A program made the translations under genes and the position numbers. This document shows, piece by piece, positions 12,321 to 24,175 of a stretch of 64,000 nt of DNA. The DNA lies in contig NC_066373.1 in the NCBI RefSeq assembly GCF_013377495.2, forward strand, positions 3,972,975 through 4,036,974, given 5' to 3'. This DNA comes from Cygnus atratus (Eukaryota; Chordata; Aves; Anseriformes; Anatidae). The notes below the pieces were generated by a model. The model was given only the letters and a program-made list of their open reading frames with translations. It was not told the origin of the DNA and ran no database searches. The stretch's first letter is position 1. Each line of letters begins with the position of its first letter.

Positions 12321-14774
12321 TCCCTTAAAAAAGAGTTTTAATATTGCTTTCATCAGGTGGAACAAAAATGGTTAGAATGAAATAATCAACTAAAGAGAGT
12401 CTTGGGGTATAGCAGGGCAACACTATATATACAGAAAATGTTTAGTACCAAAATAAGTATTTATGACCATATGCAAATATTATCGCACTGTACATGAAGT
12501 ACCCCTTGGTAACAGCTTAATATTTTTCAAAGCTAAAGGGAAGTACACTAGAATTTTCCCTTTGCTAGAAGATCTTTTTGTGAGAAGTGGATAAGAGTGC
12601 AGAAGGAATGGAGAAATGGAGTTGCCTCGGGGGAAAGAAAAGGAATTGAATTGAGGGGTAATTATAGAAATCTGCTTCGCAGACTCACACCAATCTTACA
12701 GACCTCAAACTAACTGAAGTGACTCAGAGAAGCTTAAACTATTGGACAGTCTTAATCACACTTAGTCTAAAAGTTTGCATTGAAAATGCACTCCCTGAAT
12801 ATTGGTTGGGTAATCGGAGATCATGTAGTGGCCACTAATTGAATGGCTGATCAAAGTCCATTACAGCATCTCCTCCTAGCAAAAAAAGATAGTTCTGGAG
12901 TGTAACTCAAATCAAATCATCTTTCATGTCTATAGATTCAGCCCTCCTAATCTTCAGAGAAAAAATTGTGCAGAGCAAATATTGACATATCATACGCATG
13001 TCAAGTTGCCATCTCCCTTGCTCTGTTTTATTTTTTTTTTGTGTTCCATTTAAAAAACAAACTTGATTTTAATTTTTCCCTAGACCTCATATGGTAATCT
13101 ATGCATGTTTACTTTACAAACAAGCTGTCTAATTGGGAGACTTCTAATTAGGTTCATATGCAAAATGATTGTACTAGGTCAACATTTCAAGCAATAAACT
13201 CCTTGGAACTCCTGGAATAGCTTCTGGCCATGGATGGCATCTCCATTTACCTGAAGAAAACACTGTTTTAAAGGATCAGCTAAGCTCTTGTGCTTTTGCA
13301 CAATCTTAACAGTTTTAATAATGATTCTTGCACTGCTGTTACAAGTTTTGCCTGAAGAAATGTGATCAGGTTAAGCTGTTTGGAATCCTAGGGATGGTTG
13401 AGACGGTGACATGATCACTGGCATCTCAATCTGGCTGTAAATTTGCTGTCAAAACCAACCCCATGTGCAGGATTTTGCATGCCATTTAAATGCCAGTTCA
13501 TCTAAATTTGCAGGCCCACCAGTGGCAGATATGTTGTGGGAACATCCACCTCCCTTTACTTTCTGTAGGTCTGGCTGCCAGAAGAGCCAACAGCTATGCC
13601 CAAAAAGGGTAAAACAAAGATGTATTACCCACTTTTCAGGAGTACCCTCCAGATAACCTTAGTTATGGTTCTCAGTGACACATCATTCACTTTTTGTGAA
13701 AGAATGCTCACCTGTGAGACCATAATGAGCAGGTTATTAGAAGCCAGAAATATTCTGCTTTGATTTTTTGGAGAGATGACAAGCTCCCTGCATAATCAGA
13801 ATGACTTGAGCAATCAACCTCAGCAGGAGCTTATTTTCTAGTTGTAGTCTGTTTATAATCCATATGATATCTTCACTGTACTTTCACTAAAGACATATGT
13901 TCAGTCTTTTATATATATTTCATATGGACTTTACATTATGGATTTAAATGAAATTTGCAATGTAAGTTCATGCATACACTCCCCATATACAAATAAATTA
14001 TACATGCTCTATTAATTCTCCTTCTTCTTCATCACCTATCATGTATAAACCAAGATAGCAAAAATATATATGAAATGGATTACAGTGCTTCTTAGGATGT
14101 TCTCACTTTTCTGTTATGTTTGTTATTTCTATTTACTGAATGAGAATGAAGATTAAAATTGGAAAAGATATTTTCGTAGTTTTTCTACTTGGGAAGAAAT
14201 CAAATAGAATGAACTGATTACTGCATCAATGGATACATAGATTTACTGTTAGCTTTAGGAGAGAGACAGTGATTGGAATGAGAAGTGATTGGTTGGTATC
14301 TTACGTTTATGATGGATTATGAAATACAATGATTTAATATTTGATGCAAGGGGAAGAACTGTGACATTCTTAAGCTTTGATTCAGGAAATGAGATATTCA
14401 CACAACTTTCAGCACACAAATAGCCCATGTTATTCTAATAAAATTCCTCATGGGTTTTAAGTCAAGCACCAGCTTTAGCTGTAGGTAAACCTTTGTAGTA
14501 ACCATAGTGTCATTGGCTTTTTAATAGTAGCCACTGGAATAAGGACAAATGGGATTTAGAGATGCTAAAGTGAATCCCAGATGAATCATCTGTTGAATGA
14601 CTGGGTAATTAAGCATGCCTTTTCTGAACATAACCCTCTAGGGGACTTTGAAGCATTAAAAGGACTTGATGCAAAAAGAGGAATAGCAGAAAGAGCTTGG
14701 AGTTGTGATGAACAGCCTGTAGTGGTTTTCCCTGTAAGTACAAGTGAGGATCTTGTTTTTCCAATGCTCAAGTT

Positions 14775-14797
14775 AAAAAAAAAAAAAAAAAAAAAAA
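14775..14797. repeat. Poly(A) run of 23
   Basis: An uninterrupted A run. Overlapping open frames on both strands (Lys-rich or Phe-rich) are artefacts of it. Confidence 0.97.
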
Positions 14798-15128
14798 GGA
14801 AATTATCCATAGATTCCAAGTCAGCATTCCTTCCCAGAGCGATACACTCATAATTTTATCCATGTATGAAATGTGATGAGCACAGAATGACTGTCTGTTA
14901 CCAGTAAATGTATTACAGGATGTTAATTAGAATTCATTAGTCAAGATGTGCAGCTACACTGCAAAATATATTTCCTCTCAGTGCACGTTCTGGGGTTTGA
15001 AGCAAGAATACTGAGGAAGAATGTGAGGTTTCACTGTCTAACTATTCTGCATACTGGACTGAAGGCTGGTAGAATATCTTTCATTTTCCAGTCCTATCAT
15101 CCTTCTTGAATACTTATTTCACTTCAGG

Positions 15129-15160
15129 AAAAACAAAACAAAACAACAACAAAAAAACAC
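15129..15160. repeat. A-rich (AAAAC/AAC)n tract
   Basis: Mixed 'AAAAC' and 'AAC' units over about 32 bp. Confidence 0.9.
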
Positions 15161-15540
15161 CTTTCATCAAAATTGAGTTCAGTCTTATTTCAGACTTAAT
15201 TTCTTGTGAATGTTCTACCAAACAATTTTAATCACAGTAGCCAACCTAAGAGTAATTTTAGCAGAAGGCACATTTGGAACTGTCAAAGTTCATTCCAGAA
15301 ACCTTAGATTTTGGAAAAGACAAATATACAACAAATTCTGTGTATGCAGCTGAAACAATTTAAGTTCTTAATATATAGTATTTGTAAACAAGCATCCACC
15401 AATAGCTACTCAAGTAAGTTTATTGGCACCGAAATAATGTAAGGAACTTCTGAGCTGTTCATGTACGATTTACCAGAAAGAAAGAGGTGAAATAACTTAC
15501 AACTGTATGTTGAATTTACTATACCACTATACCAAGACAT

Positions 15541-15596
15541 TCTCTCTCTCTTTTTCACTCTCTCACTCAATTTGTTTCATTCTGTCTGTCTGTCTT
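15541..15596. repeat. Pyrimidine-rich (TC)n and (TCTG)n tracts
   Basis: A (TC)5 tract and 'CTCTCTCACTC' are followed at 15581-15596 by three to four TCTG units. Confidence 0.88.
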
Positions 15597-15687
15597 CATT
15601 ATCAACAAAAGGATGAATCCTTTCTGGAGATTTTCTTAATACCAAGGTTGTGAATATGTGTGATAATATTCTGGATAATATGTTCTG

Positions 15688-15862
15688 GAGCACTGGAACA
15701 GGCTGCCCAGGGTGGTTGTGGAGTCTCCTTCTCTGAAGATATTCAAGGCCCATCTGGACGCCTACCTGGGCAGCATGCTTTAAGGAACCTGCTTTGGCAG
15801 GGGGGTTGGACCTGATGATCTCTCGAGGTCCCTTCCAACCCCTACAATTCTGTGATTCTGTA
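15688..15862 (+). mobile_element. CR1 LINE, 5'-truncated 3' end
   Basis: The stretch reads as the 3' untranslated end of an avian Chicken Repeat 1 non-LTR retrotransposon in the plus orientation. Visible landmarks in order are 'CTGGAACAGGCTGCCCAGGG', a 'GGAGTCTCC' block, 'TTCAAGGCCCATCTGGACGC', 'GGGGTTGGACCTGATGATCTC', 'GGTCCCTTCCAACCCCTAC', and two tandem terminal octamers ATTCTGTG / ATTCTGTA at 15847-15862. CR1 elements lack a poly(A) tail, usually arrive severely 5'-truncated and end in such octamers; only about 175 bp is kept here and no reverse transcriptase sequence remains. The copy is dead. It is the only clear CR1 I see in the window. The exact left edge is uncertain by about 10 bp, and no convincing target-site duplication is visible. 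Confidence 0.95.
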
Positions 15863-18276
15863 ATATGCTGAGAGACATAACTGATAAGTAACCAAGCTGC
15901 CTCTTTAGATATGATTGCCTAGTGCTGCCACCAATTTGGGTTGTGTTTCTGGAGTAAAGCAGCTTATGTTTGTCCTCCTTCTCTACAGATGAATTATGTT
16001 ATGATGGGAGGGGGAAATCCAACTCAGAAAAGGCTTCCTCCAAGGATATACTACAGTGAATGTTTGCTGCTTTACTTTACTTTTAATACCAGCTTTGGTT
16101 TAGTGGAATAAGGCTGTGTTCAAACCTCTCCTTCAGGCTAGTTACCCACATACATGCTAGGTAGCTTGCAGCGGGCATGGTACTGAGGATTGTGTTTCTT
16201 CATAAGTTACTTTCCAGTAAGGGACATTTTGATCTAAACTGATCATCCTCAGCTCCTAAAGGAGTCCTTGGAGTAAATGCCTTCCTCGTGTATTCATTCT
16301 TTGTTGGCAGCAACCAGACAAGACCTAACAACATTTACTTCCTATTCATCTGCTCTGTGGGACAGCACAGTGGATCTAATCCTAATACACCACAACACTC
16401 ATTTTTGGGAATAAGCTAATACAATAGTTACATAAGTAGGAAAAATACATTTCTAAGATGGGATAAGATGCTGTAGATATCAAATGAATTTCTTTCCTGT
16501 AATGCCATTCAAAAAGAAAACATTCTTCCAACATACTCCATTGTACTGTCTGCAGTACAATTTAGTCCTATATACTGTAGTATTCGTGCCCCTACATCCT
16601 TTTTCCTGACCTCATTATTTGGATGGCAGCACTCTAGAATTAAATTTTCAGCCTTATAGAAATAGACTGTACTTACAGTGAGCATTCCTTTCCAGTAAAA
16701 TTGTTGAAAACCTTTGCTTTCTTTTTTTCTGGGCAGCAGTAGCTATGATCAGTCTATTCACATCTGTTCATCCAATGGCCCTACTTTAAAAAGGCCCATC
16801 TCCTTGTCAGTAGATGCTATTCCCCTTAAATATGCAGGCCTTTTAGAAGAATAACTGTGTCAATAAAGGCCGGAAATTAATCTGGAGTCAAATATAACAT
16901 GGAATCTAGCAGCTTTATTCTAAGCATCAAGACAAGGTCAACTGCAGATCAACTGCAGATGAGTGGATTAGTCATGTCAAGGTACAGGCAAACCTACATA
17001 TTTTCTTAAATTCCTTTAAAAAAGTAAGTGTAAATCATTTTTAAGTACTCCATTTTTCCTGAAAGGGTAAAGACAGATGTCATTCAGCCCTGATCTAATT
17101 TTTGGATGTTCTACTTCCTTAGCACAAATAGAAAATCAGCTCAACTGTGAGCAGAGAAATGCTATTGTGTTGTCTCCCTTTTGAAGGAAGCAAGCTGAAA
17201 GAAATGAATGAGACCTAGGACAGTCTCCTCTTGGACTCAAGTGTCTAGGAGCAAGATTTTAACAGCCTTTGCAGGGAGAAGGAATCTTATCTCCCTAAAC
17301 TTTAGCCCTGCCACTTGGCCAAAAAAAGAGAACATCTGAGAGCAGTTAACATTTAACACATCGGAAGGAATGGAAGCTAGCTTACTATAGCAGCCAAGAA
17401 AATTTGTAATAAGGAAACAAGATTTGTCTGAGGGAAGAAGGTTGCAGAAGAGCCTGCATTGGGTCTGAAGTCAAAGAAAAAGAGCGTTTGACATTGATGT
17501 CAAAGCTGATGTTTTCTTTGGTTGAAACTGCTCTTGGAACAGTATGTCATGGTGGCACTAAACCATCACATTGGTACATTCTCCAAATACAGACATGGCA
17601 AACATTTTAAAAGTAAACAGAAGGTAATAGAGCCTTAGACACTACCACAAGAGGTCACGAGGAAAAGAAAATTGCCTGCAGGATACATTTTTGACCTATT
17701 TTCAGAGCATTTGCAGAAGATGCAGTGTCCTATCAGGACTATGGATGCCATTCCCAGTGTAGGGTGACTTTCTTCCTTTCCTTAACTGAGCTAGGGAAGT
17801 AGGAGAAGCATCCAAAATACTCATGCATAATCCATGAACTTTTGGCTGTTAAAGCAGTGTCCACTACCTAAAAGTAAGCTGGGTGGAAATATCATGAAGG
17901 TGAAGTGAAATCTGACCTATGATTGCGCCTGGTCTATACTTATCCAAAATTTCAGTCTCTACTATGTAAGATGAGAGACTTCTCCCATACTGCTTTTTCT
18001 GGGGAGTTTTTTACTAAAACACCTTCTGTAAAAACACATCCAGTCTGGAACTGAAAAAAAAGTATTTTAAAATTTCGGGCCTCTATTCCATTCTTTTATC
18101 TTCCTGTCTTTTATTCTACCAGATTAAAAGACTACGGAACATGGCATTTTTATCTTTCTCTTGGTCCCCAAGACACATTTTTATTTCTTTATGATAAGCT
18201 AAACAGAGTGAGCTTTTTAAGTACCGTATTGTAAGGCATCTATTTGAAACCTATTTTTATGCTTCTTTTTCTGCAG
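15863..18276. other. Unique sequence, no gene seen
   Basis: A strong acceptor-like site at 15989 is followed directly by an ATG and a 43-codon open frame, with no donor. I see nothing else beyond the 11-bp duplication at 16938. Confidence 0.55.
16938..16959 (+). repeat. 11-bp perfect tandem duplication
   Basis: TCAACTGCAGA occurs twice in direct succession. It is a small local duplication with no evident function. Confidence 0.85.
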
Positions 18277-18324
18277 TTTGTACCACAGCTGCAAGAATTT
18301 CTATTTCAGACTCATGAGTGTTGG
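18277..18324 (+). other. Possible microexon-like segment (unconfirmed)
   Basis: Forty-eight bases, exactly 16 open codons (FVPQLQEFLFQTHECW), lie between a near-ideal acceptor ('TATGCTTCTTTTTCTGCAG') and a good donor (TGG|GTAAGA) on the plus strand. The splice signals are among the best in the window, but a 16-codon open frame carries almost no information. It could be a cryptic or chance site pair. Confidence 0.12.
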
Positions 18325-21300
18325 GTAAGACAATAAGAATCATATTTCTACTCAGATTACCTCTGTTTATACAAAGATTTTGTTAGTACTTTTTGGTACA
18401 GCATCATCCTGGATTCTCATCCATTCAGCTGCATATCCACTCTGAGCAGCAAATCTTTCCAGAGCAATTTCTTTCCAGGCTATAAATCCTTTGTGTGATA
18501 GGCATGGCCTGCCTTTCTTGTGTTTAGCTATGTCCAGTTGCATTTGGCTGTATGTGTCCTTTGCTTAAATTCCCCCAATTTACCAAGCAGCTCTGTTCAG
18601 TGTTCTAAGCAATTTTTCTCTCAAGCAGTAGCTACAGCAGCCACCAATTTTCTCAACAGTGATTTTATAGTTAATTCTGGATCACTGATGAAAAGGTTGA
18701 ATTCTGGTAGGCAGTGATGTACTAAAATTCAATTTTTCCATGACAACTTTCCCTGAAAATAGGTTTGTAAAATGTGCCATATGGCTGGTTATTAACCCAC
18801 TTAATGTTTACCTTAAGAAGGTACAATGCTAAATTTAAACAGAATATTGTGTATTACAATATCCTAACATCATATTTATAGGAGTTTAAGTGTGTTAAGT
18901 GCACCTTTATTCATGTCCAGGGTTTTTCTTAGTATTTTACTCAAGCAGCCTAGATGTCTCCTAAACCTGATCTCAAACTCTTGAAAGACAGCCATTCTTT
19001 CTGTCTGATCTTTGATTTTCTGATAGGCTTTATTGGACATGCTCTTGGAAAACATTTCATAATCTTTATGACTAGAAAGTACTTTCTTTTGCTATGGGAT
19101 AAAAAACATAAGAATAGAATTTAGGTAGAAAGCCAATCATCTGCTGCTGAACCTTCCTTGCATTTGTGGGTTTTGTTTGCTTTGCTTTTCCTGACCAACT
19201 AAAATGCAAATACAAGCTTTTGTTTTACTGAAAAAGCCCTTCTTTTTCTCTCAGGCTTTCTCCTGCTTTCAAAATTCCACAATGCTTGGTATAAAAAGAA
19301 TTTTTGGGTATGCTAATGTTTGAGTATTTTCCTATGTACTGATTGAGCTGAAGTTAGCATGGCACTGGGAATTTAAGAGAGAAGCCACAGCAACAACACA
19401 GTTTGGGAAGAGGAAAAAAATCTCCTTTGAGAAGCAGAGAGTTCTTTCTTGGCTTTTCCTGCATACACTTAATAAGAGGAAAAAGATTCTTGCAGTGACA
19501 CCTAATTGCTTTTGTTCCTGTATATTCCCTTTGCAAATCCTCTAAAATTGAAGAACTTCTTCAGGATTTGAGGACAGTTGTAAATCACCTTTTATAGGCA
19601 AAAAGACAAAGGATTGCAGCCCCCCTAGGCAAATAGAAATATTTATATTTTTTATCTATTTCCTTGCACAGTATTTTTTCATTTTTCTGGACATACTCTT
19701 ATTTCATACATCATATGTCCTCCACCATCAGTAAGACTTGAACCACTGGGTCAAAAAATGCCCCAGATTGGATGGTTACCCTTCAGGTGAGATGTGGTAG
19801 AAGAAGGACTTGCCAGGTGTAATAGTCATTTCATTTGAACAAAATGATAAGCAAATACTCACAGTTTCCCTGATAACAGGCTGCGTTTCTTCCTAAAATT
19901 GAATATGATCTTGTTATTAAATTCTTCTTTACACCTCAGTCTACATGACCATTTTTTCAAGCTTTAATATTGGTCTAGAATTGAAAGGAAAACAATGTTT
20001 GCTTTCTAATTGCCCTATTTATTTTTAGTTTGATCTCATTTATTTAGCATTAAAATGAAATCTTTCCAAAGCAACTGCTCCATAAACTAAAGTGACAGCA
20101 CTTAACGCTGCTCCAGCACATATGTCTGTCACTCATATAGACAGCCGTCTGTAAACACATATAAGCAACTTCATTCTTCCATCAGAAACCTTGCTGTTCC
20201 CAAGTCAAAACAGAAACATGGGTAGAATATAATTGTTATGAGAACTTGTTCCACAGTTTCCATGCTGCAGTACTGGCCTAATTTCACTGGGGAGGAATAG
20301 AAGTTTTATGGAGCTGGGAAAACTAGTGTTCAAAAATTGCTTATAATTTATATGTGCCAAATGGTACTTCTGGCACCTTAATTATTCCTTGTTTCATTAT
20401 TCCTGGATTCCTGATAGCGGGCTGATTCATAGCTTTCACTTGTTCTCACTGTAAGATAATACAGGGAGAGGTAAAGCAGCTGCTGTTTGCAGCAATATCT
20501 GTCACGGGGGAGAGTCCTGAGTAGCGCCTAGGGGAGTCCTTTGAAGAAGGTCTATATGATGTGCTGGTCTCTTTGAGGAGTTGTGGAATACTTTGAAAGT
20601 TGGTTTAATGATGCTCACTATTTTGAGGGAATGAATCACCTGAAATTCAGCAGCAATAATACCTATATTCATAACAATGTCATTCTGCAATATGTCTCTG
20701 AAAATGGACTGCAGGCAAGAGGCAATGCGTACAGGAACACCGCCAAAGTCAAGCAAACAAAACACTCAGGATCATTACTTTTACCAGCCATTGCCCTTTT
20801 TTTCTTGCAGTGAGAGAGCATCATCCATGCAGGTTCAATTTTCCTCTCTAGTTTGTAACCATATTTTGCATGCAATAACTCTTCAGCTTGTGCATTTGGG
20901 AGAAGAGGAACACAGTCATTGTAATTACACACTCATCAGCCTGTTGTGATCTTTGTCCCATTTTTCTGACATGTCAGTGCTTTCAGAGCCAAGTCTTGGG
21001 GTTTGGTTTTAAAAGCCACAGCCTGGAGTATATGTCACAAGAAGAATGGGAGAAAGACAAGAACGCATTTTGTGGGTTTCTCAGGGTACCAAGGTACTTG
21101 CATCAGAGCTTCCACTTCAGTGTGTTTGGAGTTGAGGAGTTAAAAAATGCATTGGTCCAGGAACTCTCACTATAGTTCATGAGGCTGAAATGAGTATGCT
21201 TTGAAAAAAAAAATAATAATAACAGTTCATTTTGAAATACAGACTTAGTGAACAATTTTGTACTCCAAATTCTGTTGGAGTTTGATGAGGTGTGCTAGCA

Positions 21301-21898
21301 GGAACTATGAGGTGTGGTTCTTCAGATCATCATGGCCTTGCCCAGCTTCCACATGAATTAGTCTGCTGTGCTGCTTTGTAGGTAGATGAGTGAGAGTTTT
21401 CTGGAGGCTGATTATATTTCTGTGGCACTTTATAAAAATTTCCACTTATGGCTGTCATAAGTCAGCTCAATTTAAACTGAATAACACCTAACTATAGAGA
21501 GTGACATACTGTACTTAACCAGATCTGGCATTGCGTGATGGCGTTTGTAATGAATGCCTCTTTTCCTTCATCACTTACTCCTAAATTCTTTCCTCCTCTA
21601 AACATGCTTTTAGTTTGTGAAATTGAGTTGAAATGCCAGTGCTTCATGCTGACATGCTTCAGTTTCTGATGGATTCATTTCTTCTGTGCTTCTCTGTGTT
21701 ACTTTTCATTTGTTCTATATAAGAAAAAGGTAACAACTAAATTAGATTTCCACGGATAAAATCTTGTGTGTAATTTATGTTTTGAAGGACCTTACATAGT
21801 GCTAAATGGGAATAACTGTTTGAACTATTTGAAAAGTTTCTCTCATAACTTTTTACGATTGTTTCCTTTGGTTGTTGTTGGGTTTCTTTGGCAATAAC

Positions 21899-21916
21899 TT
21901 TTTTTTTTTTTTTTTT
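21899..21916. repeat. Poly(T) run of 18
   Basis: Homopolymer with no other recognisable feature. Confidence 0.95.
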
Positions 21917-24053
21917 AATGTTAGCAAAATGTCATGTTTGTTGAGTACTTTCACTTTTCTGTTAATAACCCTCCCACCTTCTTTTTAAAAGGAGCCTAAA
22001 AAATAGTTAAAATAATGAAAAAGAAGAAAAAGTCAGTTTATCAACTCTTTTTTCTTTTTAATTCTCATCTGCCTTCTTACAGCATAGGCATACCTATGCA
22101 GTCTCAGTTCAGTAATGGTCCTTGAGGGCATTCAATGAAAGGTGTTCTAAGAGGGCAAATTATGAAGAAGCTGCAATTTGCAAGGCCATATTTACACCAA
22201 GTGCTTATTCAATGTGAAGAGTTGAGACCTCGGTAAAATGAGATGAAAGCCAATCCATATAAATTACTCTGCACTTTTTCTAGTTATGTCCAGATTCCAG
22301 CATTTATCTTTCAATTGTGTCTTATGCATGCCTTGGAGTGCATTGCCAGTACCATTCCTTCGCAATCAGAAATTATCCAGTATCTCTTCTATCCACAATT
22401 CAGTTTAATGTTGTAGTTGTAGGAGGCATTAATTCTATGTGATTTACATTTTTTTTTCCCAGCTTGCACTCAAAATTCTTCCATTGTTAATCAATAGGTG
22501 ATGGCAAGGACAAAGCATCCTAGGTATTCCTCAAGCTCCTTTAGTAGACTTAGTTAGTTGTCCCTCCATTTTCTTTAATTCATTTAAAAAGTATACATTT
22601 TAGACATAAGGGTGGAAGAGAATGTTTTTCTAATTTACTCTGGGCTTGCCACATACAAATGGACAGTTCCATTTCTATCAGCGTAAAAAAATATCAATCA
22701 CATTATGCATCCCCCTTTTAAGTAGAAGGACAATTTAGATTACAGAAATCCCCAAGATTGTATGTTATGGACGTGTGACCTTGTGAAGAAGATAAAATAT
22801 GAACTCTCCCTGGACTGTGAGAATCTGTAAGAACAGGCTTAAAATTGCTCAGCGGTCGTGCAAGTGTTCACTCCCTTACAATCCTTTATTTCCTCTTTCT
22901 GTGAAGGGCAATGGACCTATTTTTGGGAGCTGTTTAGCATTTGCAACCTTCTTTGTCTTGCCTGGGTATTGAAGCCTGGAAGGTGAAATTCAAAAAGCAT
23001 GCACTTTTTGCATCTCTATTTAATGGGTCTCCTCCACAGGTTAAAAAAAAAAAAAAAGAGTCAGATTGATTTTTCAGTGATGTGTAGTCTAAAATTAGAT
23101 ATGCCACCAGGAAATCTGCTAGTATTAAGATAGAAAGCTACAGTTTGGAACTCATTTTCTCAGCTTTCCAGCCAAGCTGAGTGTTCCCAAGATGTCTGCC
23201 TACTTTGTACATAGTCTTATAAACAATAATTATAAAGATTTCATTTATATAATATTATAGACTTACATATCACTTTGCAGAGATAGAAGACAAGGTCCTA
23301 ATAGACTTACTGCCCAAAGGAGTAACTAGTGAGGCTGGAGGCAGCTTGTTGATAAGTAGCAGCAGTTTCTCAGATTGCATGACATTTTGCATGCACCTTG
23401 TTAAGGTTCTGCCAGTTACAGGAATTATGCTTTCCTCAACCCCTTGGACAAATCTGGGTGTGAATAAGCCATAAGATACATATACACCCCTGCAAACTGA
23501 GTCCCCTCTTTCCACAAAATTCATCCTGTGTGTCATTGTTATACCCAGATACCAAGTAAACTGGCACACAGCCAACTTGTCATGATTTTTTTTTCATTAC
23601 TATTACTCACTTTTTGTATTAACTGAGCCCTGATATTCTCACTCACTTTAGTAGTTTTCCTCCTTGTATACAGGCCCAGTGTCAGACATTTCACTGTCCC
23701 AGCAGAAAAATGCTGGAGAATCTGACTTGAGGGTGCTAAAAACTGGCACTTTCAGTACTCTTACCGACGCAAGCAAAAAACAAAGATGTGCCATTTTCAC
23801 TTGCTGCTTAAATTACTTGAAATTTCATTTAGACAATTTTAAAAGGTGCAAAATGTAATCAAGAACTGCCAACCCGTTCTAAATTATTCAGATTCTCGAT
23901 TGGAAGGGGGATGTGAGAAAATAAGATTTGTTAATGTTTCTAGTTTGTGTTGTCTTGCTGTGGCAATTATACTTTCAAATATGATGTGCCTGGATACACA
24001 AGCACTGTGTGCATAACTGATTGATTAGAGAAGCTGCGAACAAGCTACCCGTG

Positions 24054-24175
24054 CTGAGCTAATTTGAAACAGGCAGGAGGCACCAGCATGGCCCAGGCTG
24101 GGGATCTCACGGGGCATCCCTGTCCGGGACTGAGCTGTGTGCCTCCTGGGGCAAGTCGTCTCTGACAGGTTCTCA
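24054..24175. promoter_or_regulatory. Small GC/CpG-enriched island
   Basis: This block is clearly richer in G+C than its surroundings and holds several CpGs (in 'CTCACGGGGC', 'TGTCCGGGAC', 'AAGTCGTC'), with two more just upstream ('GCTGCGAAC', 'ACCCGTGC'). It is far too short to be a typical CpG-island promoter. It includes an ATG with a 25-codon frame that I do not consider a gene. It may be a conserved non-coding element or a local composition fluctuation. Confidence 0.25.

Larger units (their letters stand above)
11205..12478. promoter_or_regulatory. Cluster of four octamer (ATTTGCAT) motifs
   Basis: Exact octamers lie at 11205-11212, 11243-11250 and 11541-11548 on the plus strand and 12471-12478 on the minus strand. 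ATTTGCAT is the classical POU-domain (Oct) binding motif. Other single copies occur in the window (8439, 28841, 36739, 51167, 61213), so it is not rare in this AT-rich sequence; what stands out is the local clustering. An enhancer role is inference only. Confidence 0.25.
11817..15687. other. Unique AT-rich sequence, no gene seen
   Basis: It contains one ancient repeat (12251-12320), an octamer motif (12471) and an A23 run. A minus-strand frame at about 13190-13351 stays open across 'CTTCAG|GTAAATG' and was considered as an exon, but is not supported enough to list. Confidence 0.55.

Noticed and set aside
13251..13351. 101-bp minus-strand stretch between 'CACATTTCTTCAG' and CTTCAG|GTAAAT
   Set aside because: The frame stays open past the donor, and the alternative frame has a stop. 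No independent support.
13717..13792. Minus-strand stretch ending at CACAG|GTGAGC
   Set aside because: Good donor but mediocre acceptor. Its phase is incompatible with the adjacent stretch 365 bp downstream.
14581..14853. Open frames with Lys or Phe runs on both strands
   Set aside because: Translations of an A23 homopolymer.
20502..21175. Several overlapping frames of 76-95 codons on both strands
   Set aside because: Mutually overlapping frames with no recognisable domain; best read as a stop-poor region.
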